From positions 33,761 to 97,760 of the forward strand of contig NZ_WGNY01000012.1 in assembly GCF_016124325.1 (NCBI RefSeq): a DNA stretch of 64,000 bases, in the 5' to 3' direction. Every line of letters begins with the position of its first letter. Positions within the stretch are counted from its first letter, which is position 1. A program made the translations under genes and the position numbers. Source of the DNA: Phenylobacterium sp. (GTDB lineage Bacteria; Pseudomonadota; Alphaproteobacteria; Caulobacterales; Caulobacteraceae). The notes below the pieces were generated by a model. That model ran no database searches. It was not told the origin of the DNA and saw nothing but the letters and a program-made list of their open reading frames with translations. This document shows, piece by piece, positions 25,986 through 33,897 of this stretch.

Positions 25986-26510
25986 ATGCCCAAGCCCGTC
26001 GAGGTGACCACCCCTTCCGATCGCGAGATCACCGTCACGCGCGAGTTCGACGCGCCGCGCCAGCTGGTCTGGGACTGTCACACCAAGCCTGAACTGATCC
26101 AGCGCTGGCTGTTCGGCCCGCCGGGCTGGAGCATGCCGGTCTGCGTCGTCGACCTGCGCGTCGGCGGCCGGTACCGCTACATCTGGCGCAACGACGAGAC
26201 CGGCGGCCGGTTCGGGTCGTACGGCGAGCACCTGGAGGTGGTCCCGATCGAGCGCATCGTCACCACCGAGGTGATGGACGGCCTGGCCATGGGCGAGACG
26301 ATCGACGACGAGCCCAACTGGGGCGAGGGCGATCCGTCCATCAACACGCTGGCGCTGGGCGAGGCGGGCGGCAAGACGACGCTCACGATCAACATGCGCT
26401 TCCCGTCGAAGGAGATCCGCGACCAGGCGCTGCAGTCCGGCATGTCCGACGGCATGGCCATGGGCTACGACCGGCTTGAGGACATGCTCCACGGCCAGGC
26501 CGCGGGCTAG
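25986..26510 (+). CDS. SRPBCC (AHSA1-like) domain protein
   Basis: This 174-residue protein is one START-like/AHSA1 domain: ITVTREFDAPRQLVWDCHTKPELIQRWLFGP at the N-terminus, VVDLRVGGRYRYIWRN in the middle and the long C-terminal helix. Such proteins bind hydrophobic ligands in a deep cavity and are commonly paired with ArsR regulators. It is the second gene of the ArsR operon; the next start lies 3 bp beyond its stop. Confidence 0.92.
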   Translation: MPKPVEVTTPSDREITVTREFDAPRQLVWDCHTKPELIQRWLFGPPGWSMPVCVVDLRVGGRYRYIWRNDETGGRFGSYGEHLEVVPIERIVTTEVMDGLAMGETIDDEPNWGEGDPSINTLALGEAGGKTTLTINMRFPSKEIRDQALQSGMSDGMAMGYDRLEDMLHGQAAG

Positions 26511-26513
26511 GCC

Positions 26514-27212
26514 TTGCCGGCCGGGGCCCTCGACGATCGAGTCCACGCCGTCCTGGCGGCGCTGGAGGCCGAGGCCTCGGCGAAGGTCCTGGCCGAGATG
26601 GGGCCGCGCTACGGGCTTGTCGTGGAAAAGGCCCTGGGCGTCCCCATGGCCAGGATGCAGGCGGTCGCCAAGGCGCTGGGCCGCGACCACGACCTCGCCG
26701 AGGCGCTCTGGATCACCGGCTGGTACGAGGCCCGGATCGTCGCCTGCCTCGTGGATGATCCGGCGCTGGTGACCGTCGCACAGATGGACCGGTGGCGCGC
26801 CGATTTCGACAACTGGGGCGTGGTCGACACCGTCTGCTTCAAACTGTTCGACCAGGTCGAAGGCGCGCCGGCCGTGGCCCTGCGTTGGTGCGGCCTCAAC
26901 GACGAGTTCGGGCGCCGCGCGGGCTTCGCGCTGCTCGCCTGCCTGGCGCTGCACGGCGGGGGCGAGGAGACCGACTTCCTCGAAGGCCTCAGGCTGATCG
27001 AAGCCTGCGCGACCGACGAGCGCAACTTCGTGAAGAAGGGCGTGAACTGGGCGCTCCGCGCCATCGGCGGCAAGGCAAACGCGCGGCTGCGCGCCGAGGC
27101 CCGCGCCGTCGCCGCCCGGCTGGCCGCCTCGACAGACCGAACCGCGCGCTGGAACGGCAAGGACGCGGCGAAGGGCTTCGCCAGGGCCGACGCGAAAGGA
27201 GGAGCGGGATGA
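26514..27212 (+). CDS. DNA alkylation repair protein, AlkD-like HEAT-repeat
   Basis: A TTG start 3 bp after the SRPBCC stop gives 232 residues. The sequence is helical throughout with HEAT-like repeats (LAEALWITGWYEARIVACLV, WVVDTVCFKLFD-like, RRAGFALLACLALHG, NFVKKGVNWALRAIG), the pattern of AlkD-type 7-methylguanine and 3-methyladenine DNA glycosylases. The last 30 residues are basic. ArsR-SRPBCC-AlkD operons are recurrent in Alphaproteobacteria as far as I recall. Confidence 0.8.
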   Translation: MPAGALDDRVHAVLAALEAEASAKVLAEMGPRYGLVVEKALGVPMARMQAVAKALGRDHDLAEALWITGWYEARIVACLVDDPALVTVAQMDRWRADFDNWGVVDTVCFKLFDQVEGAPAVALRWCGLNDEFGRRAGFALLACLALHGGGEETDFLEGLRLIEACATDERNFVKKGVNWALRAIGGKANARLRAEARAVAARLAASTDRTARWNGKDAAKGFARADAKGGAG

Positions 27213-27337
27213 TCGCGAACAACGACCTCGCCAGCGTCGGCGCGGGTCTCGACCAGGGCGGCGGCCGGATCGCGGAGATTTGTGCGCGGGAGCGGCTTGA
27301 CAGGAATCTTTTTGTCAGCCGGCCAGTAAGTATATGA
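27209..27337 (+). CDS. Short ORF coupled to the AlkD-like gene
   Basis: An ATG at 27209 overlaps the upstream stop codon as ATGA and is preceded at six bases by AAAGGAGG (27195-27202), the best Shine-Dalgarno sequence in this region. The frame encodes 42 residues (MIANNDLASVGAGLDQ... ending SRPVSI) with no family I recognise. It is either a genuine small protein of the ArsR operon or the stump of a longer gene whose remainder was lost. Confidence 0.45.
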   Translation: MIANNDLASVGAGLDQGGGRIAEICARERLDRNLFVSRPVSI

Positions 27338-27417
27338 AATTACAAGAAAAATAATCTTGACCTCGCGGCTTGGCGCTGATTGCCGTGGGCGCTCCGCCGC
27401 CACGAGGCATGCCGCGC

Positions 27418-28809
27418 ATGACAAGCCCTGCTCCACGGAACCCCTATCTCGCGAAGGGCTTCGCGCCGGTCCGCGACGAGGTCGATATCGCGGCGCTGGA
27501 CGTCGAGGGCCGGTTTCCGGACGACCTCGCCGGCACGCTCTACCGCATCGGCCCCAACCCGCAGTTCGACCCGCGGCCGCCCTACAATCCGCTGATGGGC
27601 GACGGCATGGTCCACGCGTTCACGATCCGCGACGGGCGCGTGGCCTATCGCAACCGCTGGGTCCGCACGGGCCGCTGGCGGCGTGAGAACACGGCCGGCC
27701 GCGCGCTGTTCGCCACGGCGGGCCTGCCGTCGGACGATGATCCGGACGCCGGGCCGCGTCCGGCGGACGGCGTCGCCAACACGAACCTCGTCTGGCATGC
27801 GGGCCGTTTGCTGGCCCTGGAGGAAGGCTCGCCGCCGCTCGAGCTCGATCCGGAGACGTTGGCGACCCGCGGCCTCTGGACCTTCGGCGGACGGCTGGCG
27901 CGCAACATGACCGCCCATCCCAGGGTCGATCCCGCGTCGGGCGCGATGGCCCTGTTCGCCAACATTCCGCGCGGGCGGCTGACCGGCGAGATCGCGCTCT
28001 ACGAGGCCGATGCGGCGGGCGCCCTGTCGGAACCCCGGATCGTCCAGGGGCCCTATCCCGCGCTGATCCACGACTTCGCGATCACCGAGCGGGTCGTCGT
28101 CGTCGTTGTCTGCCCGACGACCCTGTCTCTCGAGCGCGCGGCCGCGGGCGGGCCGCTGATCGCCTGGGAGCCCGGGCGCGGCGCCGCGGTGATCGTCGCG
28201 CCGCGGGCGGGCGGCGAGGTCCGCCGATACCCGGCGCCGCCGCGCATGGCCTGGCACATCATGAACGCCTTCGAGGACGGCGATCGGATCGTGATCGACC
28301 TCTGCGAGCAGGACGCGGCCATGTTCTCGGGCCCCGACGGGCGGCCGCCCGAAGCGTCACGCGCCGCCCAGCGCCTGGCCCGCTGGGAGGTCGCGGCCGG
28401 CGAGGTGCGGAGCCGCCGCCTGCACGACCTGATCTGCGAATATCCCCGGATCGACGAGCGCCGGACCGGCCGACGCTATCGGTACGGCTGGCTCGCCTGC
28501 CTGGGCGGGCCGGGAACCGACGATCTCTTCCACCGCGGCCTCGCGCGGTTCGACCACGAGACGGGCGAGATGGCGGTTTGGTCAGCCGGGCCGCGCCACG
28601 CCGTCAGTGAGCCGGTCTTCGTGGCGCGAGGACCGGCGGAAGGCGAGGGATGGATCGTCTGCACCGTCTACGACGAAGGCGAGGACACCAGCTGCCTGGC
28701 CGTTCTGGATGCGGAGGATGTGGCGGCGGGCCCGGTCGCCCGGGCGCGCTTTGGCCGCCGCGTCCCGATGGGATTCCACGGCCTCTGGCGGCCGCTCAGC
28801 GGACGGTGA
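27418..28809 (+). CDS. Carotenoid oxygenase (RPE65/CCD family)
   Basis: This non-haem iron dioxygenase of about 463 residues should cleave carotenoid or stilbenoid double bonds. The four iron-ligand histidines are all visible: H167 (TAHPR), H218 (IHDFAIT), H280 (AWHIMNAFE) and H454 (GFHGLW). The early RIGPNPQFDPRPPYNPLMGDGMVH stretch (quoted in part) is a family hallmark. I prefer the ATG at 27418; in-frame codons at 27370 and 27409 are alternatives. Its 3' end overlaps the convergent SDR gene by 14 bp. Confidence 0.93.
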   Translation: MTSPAPRNPYLAKGFAPVRDEVDIAALDVEGRFPDDLAGTLYRIGPNPQFDPRPPYNPLMGDGMVHAFTIRDGRVAYRNRWVRTGRWRRENTAGRALFATAGLPSDDDPDAGPRPADGVANTNLVWHAGRLLALEEGSPPLELDPETLATRGLWTFGGRLARNMTAHPRVDPASGAMALFANIPRGRLTGEIALYEADAAGALSEPRIVQGPYPALIHDFAITERVVVVVVCPTTLSLERAAAGGPLIAWEPGRGAAVIVAPRAGGEVRRYPAPPRMAWHIMNAFEDGDRIVIDLCEQDAAMFSGPDGRPPEASRAAQRLARWEVAAGEVRSRRLHDLICEYPRIDERRTGRRYRYGWLACLGGPGTDDLFHRGLARFDHETGEMAVWSAGPRHAVSEPVFVARGPAEGEGWIVCTVYDEGEDTSCLAVLDAEDVAAGPVARARFGRRVPMGFHGLWRPLSGR

Positions 28810-29584
28810 GCCCGCCGTCGATCACCAGCTCCTGGCCGGTGACATAGCGGCTCTCGTCGGAGCAGAGCCACAGGACGCCGTTGGCGATGTCCTCGGGCCA
28901 GCCCTTGACGCCCAGCGGAACGGCCATGGCCGACATGGCGTCGAGGTCGGGCGCCGCGTTCGCGCCCGGCGTCAGCGCCGCCTGCACGGTCAGCCAGATG
29001 GGCGTCTCGATCAGGCCGGGGTGCACGGAGTTCACCCGGATCCCGTCCTTGGCGTTGGCGCATTCCATGGCGACGGCCTTGGTGAAGAGCCGGACGCCGC
29101 CCTTGGTGGCGCAGTAGCCCGCCAGGTTCGCCGAACCCTTCAGGCCCGCCACGGAGGAGATGTTGACGATGCTGCCGCCGTCGCCGGAGACGCGGATCAG
29201 CGGGATCGAGTGCTTCACGCCCAGGAAGACGCCGTCGAGGTTGATCGCCGTCTGGCGGCGCCAGTCCTCCAGCTTCATCTCCAGGATCGAGCCGCCGATG
29301 CCGATGCCGGCGTTGTTGACCAGGAAGTCGAGCCGGCCGTGGCGGGCCTTGATCTGGCCGACCACGTCGACCCAGGCGTCCTCGCTGGTCACGTCGTGGT
29401 GGATGTACTCGGCCTTGCCGCCGGCCGCCTTGATCCCGGCGACGACCTCGGCTCCGAGGGCGTCCTGGATGTCGGTCACCACGACCACGGCGCCTTCCGC
29501 CGCCAGCTTCTCGGCGCAGCCGCGCCCGATGCCGCTGGCCCCTCCGGTCACCAGGGCGACCTTACCGCTCACTCGGCCCGTCAT
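28796..29584 (-). CDS. SDR family oxidoreductase
   Basis: The 262-residue protein is a classical short-chain dehydrogenase. The cofactor site is TGGASGIGRG (about 14-23), VTDIQDA follows the second strand and suggests NAD(H) preference through the Asp, and NNAGIG and the catalytic Ser...Tyr-Cys-Ala-Thr-Lys (YCATKGG) are present. The C-terminal TGQELVIDGGLTVR is typical of 3-ketoacyl reductase or cyclohexanol dehydrogenase-like members. The substrate is unknown. Confidence 0.93.
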   Translation of the reverse strand: MTGRVSGKVALVTGGASGIGRGCAEKLAAEGAVVVVTDIQDALGAEVVAGIKAAGGKAEYIHHDVTSEDAWVDVVGQIKARHGRLDFLVNNAGIGIGGSILEMKLEDWRRQTAINLDGVFLGVKHSIPLIRVSGDGGSIVNISSVAGLKGSANLAGYCATKGGVRLFTKAVAMECANAKDGIRVNSVHPGLIETPIWLTVQAALTPGANAAPDLDAMSAMAVPLGVKGWPEDIANGVLWLCSDESRYVTGQELVIDGGLTVR

Positions 29585-29667
29585 GAACGCCTCCCTTATC
29601 GTTGTTCAGTTGGAGTGGTAGCGCAGGCGCCCTATGGCGAACAGCCGTGTCGTTGGGGAAGGACCGA

Positions 29668-30186
29668 ATGCAGATCGAAATTCGCCCGTGCGACGAGGGC
29701 GATGCGCCCGCGCTCGCGCTGGTGGGCCAGGCGACGACGCTGGAGACCTATCCCGGCATCCTGCCGCTGGCAGACATGCTGGCGCACACGGCCCACGAAC
29801 ACGGCCAGGCCCGCTACGCCCAGTGGCTGGCGGACCGCGACTACCGGATCTGGATCGCGGAGCTGGCCGAAACCCGCTGCCCGGTGGGCTATGTGGTGCT
29901 GAGTCCGCCCGACCTGCCGGTCCCGACCGCGGCGGGCGACCTGGAGATCAAGCGGATCTACGTGCTGGCGACCTACAAGGGCGCGGGTCTCGGCGCGCGG
30001 CTGATGTCGACGGCCCTGGAGGCCGCCCGCGCCGCCGGCGCCACGCGCGTGCTGCTGGGCGTGAACGGCCTCAACCGGGCCGCGCAGGCCTTCTACGCCC
30101 GCCAGGGCTTCACCCAGGCGGGTTCGAGGACATTCCAGGTGGGCGCCAGCGCCTTTGACGATCTGGTGCTGGCGCGCGGGGTCTAG
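29668..30186 (+). CDS. GNAT family N-acetyltransferase
   Basis: The ATG at 29668, preceded by GGAAGGA, gives 172 residues; the longer open frame adds a non-conserved leader. The domain shows EIKRIYVLATYKGAGLGARLMSTAL, the acetyl-CoA binding motif, and the late GVNGLNRAAQAFYARQGF motif B. The acceptor is unknown. It is divergent from the SDR gene with about 80 bp between starts. Confidence 0.9.
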   Translation: MQIEIRPCDEGDAPALALVGQATTLETYPGILPLADMLAHTAHEHGQARYAQWLADRDYRIWIAELAETRCPVGYVVLSPPDLPVPTAAGDLEIKRIYVLATYKGAGLGARLMSTALEAARAAGATRVLLGVNGLNRAAQAFYARQGFTQAGSRTFQVGASAFDDLVLARGV

Positions 30187-30196
30187 ACCCAGAGTC

Positions 30197-30247
30197 GGGG
30201 CCTCGCGATTCCGCTCGGATTTGGCCGATCCGACCGGGCGAGGCCCC
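30197..30247. terminator. Hairpin between convergent genes, probable bidirectional terminator
   Basis: GGGGCCTCGC (30197-30206) pairs exactly with GCGAGGCCCC (30238-30247), and an inner CGGAT/ATCCG pair (30216-30220, 30228-30232) extends the fold. It fills the 66-bp gap between convergent genes. There is no T-run on either side, so it is not a canonical intrinsic terminator. Confidence 0.55.
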
Positions 30248-30252
30248 GGGCT

Positions 30253-30426
30253 CTACTTCATCCAGGCCGGGTCGGCGCTGCCCGTCGTCAGCACGCCGTA
30301 GATCAGTCCGATGGCCAGCAGCAAGATCGCGGCGACGGCGACGACTCCGACCATCCCCTCGAACTTTTCCGCAAGGTGCCGCGGCTTCTGGTGTTTGACT
30401 TCGCCGGTTTGCGGCTCGCTATGCAT
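30253..30426 (-). CDS. Small single-pass membrane protein
   Basis: ATG at 30426 with a GAGGAAGAG ribosome-binding site gives 57 residues. The first 24 are polar and basic, followed by one membrane helix (MVGVVAVAAILLLAIGLIYGV, about 25-45) and a short tail. No family is recognised. It stands alone between the terminator hairpin and a gap of about 220 bp in which I see no other gene. Confidence 0.6.
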   Translation of the reverse strand: MHSEPQTGEVKHQKPRHLAEKFEGMVGVVAVAAILLLAIGLIYGVLTTGSADPAWMK

Positions 30427-30650
30427 GACTCTTCCTCGCAATCCGTTGTGGAGTTCTTGTCGCTCCACGCCAGGCTGCGGCAGGCGCCATCGGGCGTCCC
30501 CCGGTAGTTCGCTGGCTCCCCGCGAGGGGGGTCATGTGCGGGCCGCCGGGGCGCGCCCTTGCCGCCTGTCTCAGTCAGGCGATGCGGCGGAGTCTGCGCT
30601 CTCGCTTGGGCCCGGTCAATCCGCAAGCTGGGATTGTGGCCGGCGCCGCC

Positions 30651-31610
30651 TCAGGGTTGTGCGGCCCGAAGCCGCGCGGCAGCGTAGATGTCGGGCTGGG
30701 TGGTCCAGTCGTTGACGACGCCCACGATCGGCCGGCCGTCGCAGACGCCCCGCACGAAGCTGCCGTTCCACAGCCGGTCGTAGACGGGGATCGTGTAGCG
30801 GACCAGGGCCTCGACCCGGCCCGGCAGGACCCGACCGTCGCGGACGCGCCAGGCCACCTGGCGGTCCTGGCCGGGCGGGTCGATGGTCATGTCGGCCAGG
30901 GGCGCCTCGGTCCCGTCGATCCACCATCCGCCCGTGGCGCCCGGCTTGATGAGCAGGGTGGTGGCCGCCAGCCCGTCGCCGGCCAGCCAGGAATAGCAGA
31001 ACGGCTGCTCGAACCGCGGCGCCTCCTGGCGCTGTTCGTGGAACTTGGCCGGCCCCTCGTGGACGAACCGGCGGCCGCCCACCTCGATCTCGGCGCGGAA
31101 CGTCCCATAGACCTCGTCGCGCCCTTGCAGCACCTGCGCGCCCAGCGCATGCGTCGGGCGGAACACGCCGTCGAACCGCCCCGGCGACGATCCCGGCCCC
31201 TGGGGCGCCGAGCGGCTGTGGTGGAAGGGCAGGGCGGCCGACAGCTTCACCTCGGTCAGCCCCGGCCCGCGGCCGTCGCGCGACAGCAGGGCGTCGGCCG
31301 GCGGGGCGCGGTATTCGGCGCGTGGCGCACCGGCCAGCCGCTCGGCGCCGCAGGGCAGGTCGTGGCGGACGAAGGCATAGAGCTCGCCGTCGTGCAGCAA
31401 ATGGCACCACAGCCAGGTGAAGCCCTCCACCGGGAAGCGGCAGAACCGCAGGGTGAGGGCGCTGGACCCGTCGGGCGACACCGACATCACCATGGCGGAT
31501 TCGCTGTAGGCTTGGCTCCCCCTCACGGCGAGGTCCTTCGACATGGCCATGGCGCGGGGTCCTCCGATCAGCGCGGGCGCGGCCGCCAGCAGGGTGCGGC
31601 GGCCGATCAC
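30651..31610 (-). CDS. Tat-type secreted protein of unknown function, partner of the esterase
   Basis: A GTG at 31610 overlaps the TGA stop of the upstream esterase gene (GTGA), giving 319 residues. The N-terminus IGRRTLLAAAPALIGGPRAMA has a twin-arginine-like signal. The mature part is beta-rich, with FTWLWCHLLHDGELYAF and GGWWIDGTEAPLADM, and slightly resembles the lipocalin-like fold of CrtC/AttH proteins, but I am not confident of this. Coupling to the esterase suggests that both act on the same extracytoplasmic compound. Confidence 0.6.
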   Translation of the reverse strand: MIGRRTLLAAAPALIGGPRAMAMSKDLAVRGSQAYSESAMVMSVSPDGSSALTLRFCRFPVEGFTWLWCHLLHDGELYAFVRHDLPCGAERLAGAPRAEYRAPPADALLSRDGRGPGLTEVKLSAALPFHHSRSAPQGPGSSPGRFDGVFRPTHALGAQVLQGRDEVYGTFRAEIEVGGRRFVHEGPAKFHEQRQEAPRFEQPFCYSWLAGDGLAATTLLIKPGATGGWWIDGTEAPLADMTIDPPGQDRQVAWRVRDGRVLPGRVEALVRYTIPVYDRLWNGSFVRGVCDGRPIVGVVNDWTTQPDIYAAARLRAAQP

Positions 31611-32596
31611 GGCCGGGGCTCCGTCGACGGCAGCGGCGGCCGGGGCTGGTCGTCGGGCACGCCCATGGCGCGGCGCAGGCGGTCGATGACGGCCTTCTGC
31701 GGCGCGAAGCTGGTGTCCGGCGGCGGCGGGTCGAGCACCTGCGCGGTGAGGAACCGCAGGCCGTCGCGCAGGCGGCCGGGGATGGTCTTGCCGAGGTGGT
31801 CGGCGCCGCGGACCAGCCGGTACTCGTGGGGGACGCCGTGGTCCCACATCACCCGGTGCAGGAACTCCACGCCCTCGTCGAGGTGGAACATGTCCCTGTC
31901 GCCGGCCTCGATATAGATGGCGAGGTTGTTGGCCAGGATCTTCTCGCGGTTCGCCAGGACCATGTTGGCCGGGTTGGACGCCTTCCAGTAGTCGCGATCG
32001 ACGGGGTCGCCGAAGATGCCGGCGAAGAACTTGTCGTTGCGCTGGAAGCGGTTGCGCATCTTCACGTCGTCGAAGTCGAGCGCCGGCTCGATCCCGGCCT
32101 CCAGGGCGGCGAGGCCGCCGAACATCTCGGGATGGTCGAAGCCCAGGCGGAGCGATCCCAGCCCGCCCATGGAGATGCCGGTGACGACGGTCTTGCTGCG
32201 GTCGGTCGACAGGCCGTAGCGGCGGCGCAGCTCGGGCACCAGTTCGGTGACGATGAACGTCTCCCATTTCTGGGAGCCGTCCCTGTAGTCCATGTAGAGC
32301 GAGCGCTGGACGTCGGGCGTGGCCACCACGGCGGGGGGCAGGTCCCTCGCCGCCCAGGCGGCTTCCACGGTGGGGCGCATCTGCGACAGGAAACCGTTGT
32401 CGCCTCCGCCGCCGTGCAGCAGCAGGACCAGCGGCAGCGACTGCGAGGCCGAATAGCCGTCAGGGAGCAGCACCGACACCTTGACCGGCGAGGGGACCAG
32501 CTTCGAGGCGAGCTCGATGGTCTCCAGCCGGCTCGCCGCCTGCGCCACGCCCGTCGCGGCGAGCGCCAGCAGCGCGCCCAGCAGAATGCGGATCAT
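31607..32596 (-). CDS. Secreted alpha/beta-hydrolase esterase (esterase D-like)
   Basis: From the ATG at 32596, behind a GGGAGG ribosome-binding site, the protein has 329 residues and a signal peptide ending AAS/SRL near residue 22. The alpha/beta-hydrolase features are HGGGGDNG (oxyanion side), the nucleophile Ser142 in GISMGGLGS, and the late RGADHLGK containing the catalytic His. The layout matches the S-formylglutathione hydrolase/feruloyl esterase group. It is followed by a coupled gene of unknown function. Confidence 0.88.
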   Translation of the reverse strand: MIRILLGALLALAATGVAQAASRLETIELASKLVPSPVKVSVLLPDGYSASQSLPLVLLLHGGGGDNGFLSQMRPTVEAAWAARDLPPAVVATPDVQRSLYMDYRDGSQKWETFIVTELVPELRRRYGLSTDRSKTVVTGISMGGLGSLRLGFDHPEMFGGLAALEAGIEPALDFDDVKMRNRFQRNDKFFAGIFGDPVDRDYWKASNPANMVLANREKILANNLAIYIEAGDRDMFHLDEGVEFLHRVMWDHGVPHEYRLVRGADHLGKTIPGRLRDGLRFLTAQVLDPPPPDTSFAPQKAVIDRLRRAMGVPDDQPRPPLPSTEPRP

Positions 32597-32714
32597 CGCG
32601 AGCCTCCCTGTCTTTTGCGGCAGGCTAGCACCGTCGCGCCGGACAGGCAGGCGCGCAGGGCATGGCTTTCGGCTATGCGTCGCGCCACACTGCCCCATCC
32701 AGCCGGAGCAACGC

Positions 32715-32978
32715 ATGGTCAGCTTGGACGACTTCATCGATGACGGCGACGAGGGGCCGGACGTCGCCGCCGACTTCGCCGCCCTCAAGGGCTGCCTGAA
32801 GGCCCTGGCCGACGCCATCGCCAGCACCAACCTGGCCGTGATCAACAGCGCCCAGGGCGACGCCGCCGCCGCGACGCAACGCGTGCAGGCCTCGGTGGCG
32901 GCGCTGAAGCGCTTCCACGAGGCGATGCAGGTGCTGGAGGCCGGGACCGAAGACGCCGAGGCGGAAGAGGAAGAGTAG
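32715..32978 (+). CDS. Small acidic hypothetical protein
   Basis: An ATG at 32715 with GGAG upstream gives 87 residues. The sequence is helical (ALKGCLKALADAIAS..., VASLKRF-like heptads) and ends in a strongly acidic tail (EDAEAEEEE). No family is recognised. It is divergent from the esterase operon and about 180 bp before the cytochrome b561 gene. Confidence 0.6.
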   Translation: MVSLDDFIDDGDEGPDVAADFAALKGCLKALADAIASTNLAVINSAQGDAAAATQRVQASVAALKRFHEAMQVLEAGTEDAEAEEEE

Positions 32979-33156
32979 GGCGGGCGCGCGCCCCACGCCG
33001 CCCGGCGGTTCCTGGAGCATGGGAATGAGACGCGATAGCGCCAGTCTTTCCTGACTACGCCGGATGCGCCAGCCGCGCATTGATCTGCGTCATGGCTCGG
33101 CCAAGCCGCCGGCCTTAGCTCCGGGTCGGGGGTGAAGACGGAAAGGCGTTGAAACC

Positions 33157-33894
33157 ATGTCCTCGAGTCCCCCGTCCCAGACACTGCGCGTCTGGGATTT
33201 CCCCACTCGCACCTTCCACTGGCTGCTGGTCGCGGCGATCGCCGTCGCGTTCCTGTCGTCCGAAGAGGACAGCGCCCTGGCGGCCTGGCACCAGGCCGCC
33301 GGCTGGCTCGCCGCCGTCCTGATCCTGTTCCGCCTCGTCTGGGGGTTCGTGGGCGGAGAGCATGCCCGGTTCGCCGACTTCCTGCGGCCCGGGCGGCTCG
33401 CCGCGCATCTGAGCGTAATGCTGCGGGGCCGCCCGGAGGCCGAGCTCGGGCACAATCCCCTGGGCGGCCTGGCGGTGGCGGCGTTGCTGGGCCTAGTGGC
33501 GGCGACCGTCGCGACCGGCCTCATCATGCTGCGCGGCGGGGAGGACGACCTGCACGAGGTCATCGGCTATGGGCTGCTGGCGCTGATCGGCGTCCATGTG
33601 CTGGCCGTCGTGGTCATGTCCCTGATGACGCGCGAGAATCTGATCCGGGCGATGGTGACGGGCCGCAAGCCGGCCGACCGTCATCCCGGAGCCCAGAACG
33701 CCCGCCCGGCGCCCTTGTTCGCCCTGCCGCTCGCCGCGCTCGTGGTGGCGGCCGGCGTCTATGGCGCGACCCTCGTCGATCCGCTCGCTTTCCTGCCGCA
33801 CAACCGCGCCGAGGTCGGCGAAGGCGGCGGCCATGCCGCGGCCGGCGCGCTGGAGAGGCGCGAGGCCGGCGAAACGGAAGACGAGGACGACTGA
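33157..33894 (+). CDS. Cytochrome b561 family membrane protein
   Basis: The 245-residue protein has the b561/Ni-Fe-hydrogenase b-type layout. RVWDFPTRTFHWLLV carries the first haem-ligand His. WHQAAGWLAAVLILFRLVWGFVGGEHARFADFL (quoted in part) and LHEVIGYGLLALIGVHVLAVV carry further His residues, and about four membrane helices are visible. It probably passes electrons between quinones and a periplasmic haem protein. The C-terminus is acidic and histidine-poor. No cytochrome c partner is adjacent. Confidence 0.88.
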   Translation: MSSSPPSQTLRVWDFPTRTFHWLLVAAIAVAFLSSEEDSALAAWHQAAGWLAAVLILFRLVWGFVGGEHARFADFLRPGRLAAHLSVMLRGRPEAELGHNPLGGLAVAALLGLVAATVATGLIMLRGGEDDLHEVIGYGLLALIGVHVLAVVVMSLMTRENLIRAMVTGRKPADRHPGAQNARPAPLFALPLAALVVAAGVYGATLVDPLAFLPHNRAEVGEGGGHAAAGALERREAGETEDEDD

Positions 33895-33897
33895 CGC

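Noticed and set aside
27297..27317. TTGACA ... TTGTCA as a promoter for the carotenoid oxygenase
   Set aside because: No -10 element lies at 16-18 bp from TTGACA, and the pair may just be a chance inverted repeat; it also lies inside the possible 42-codon ORF.
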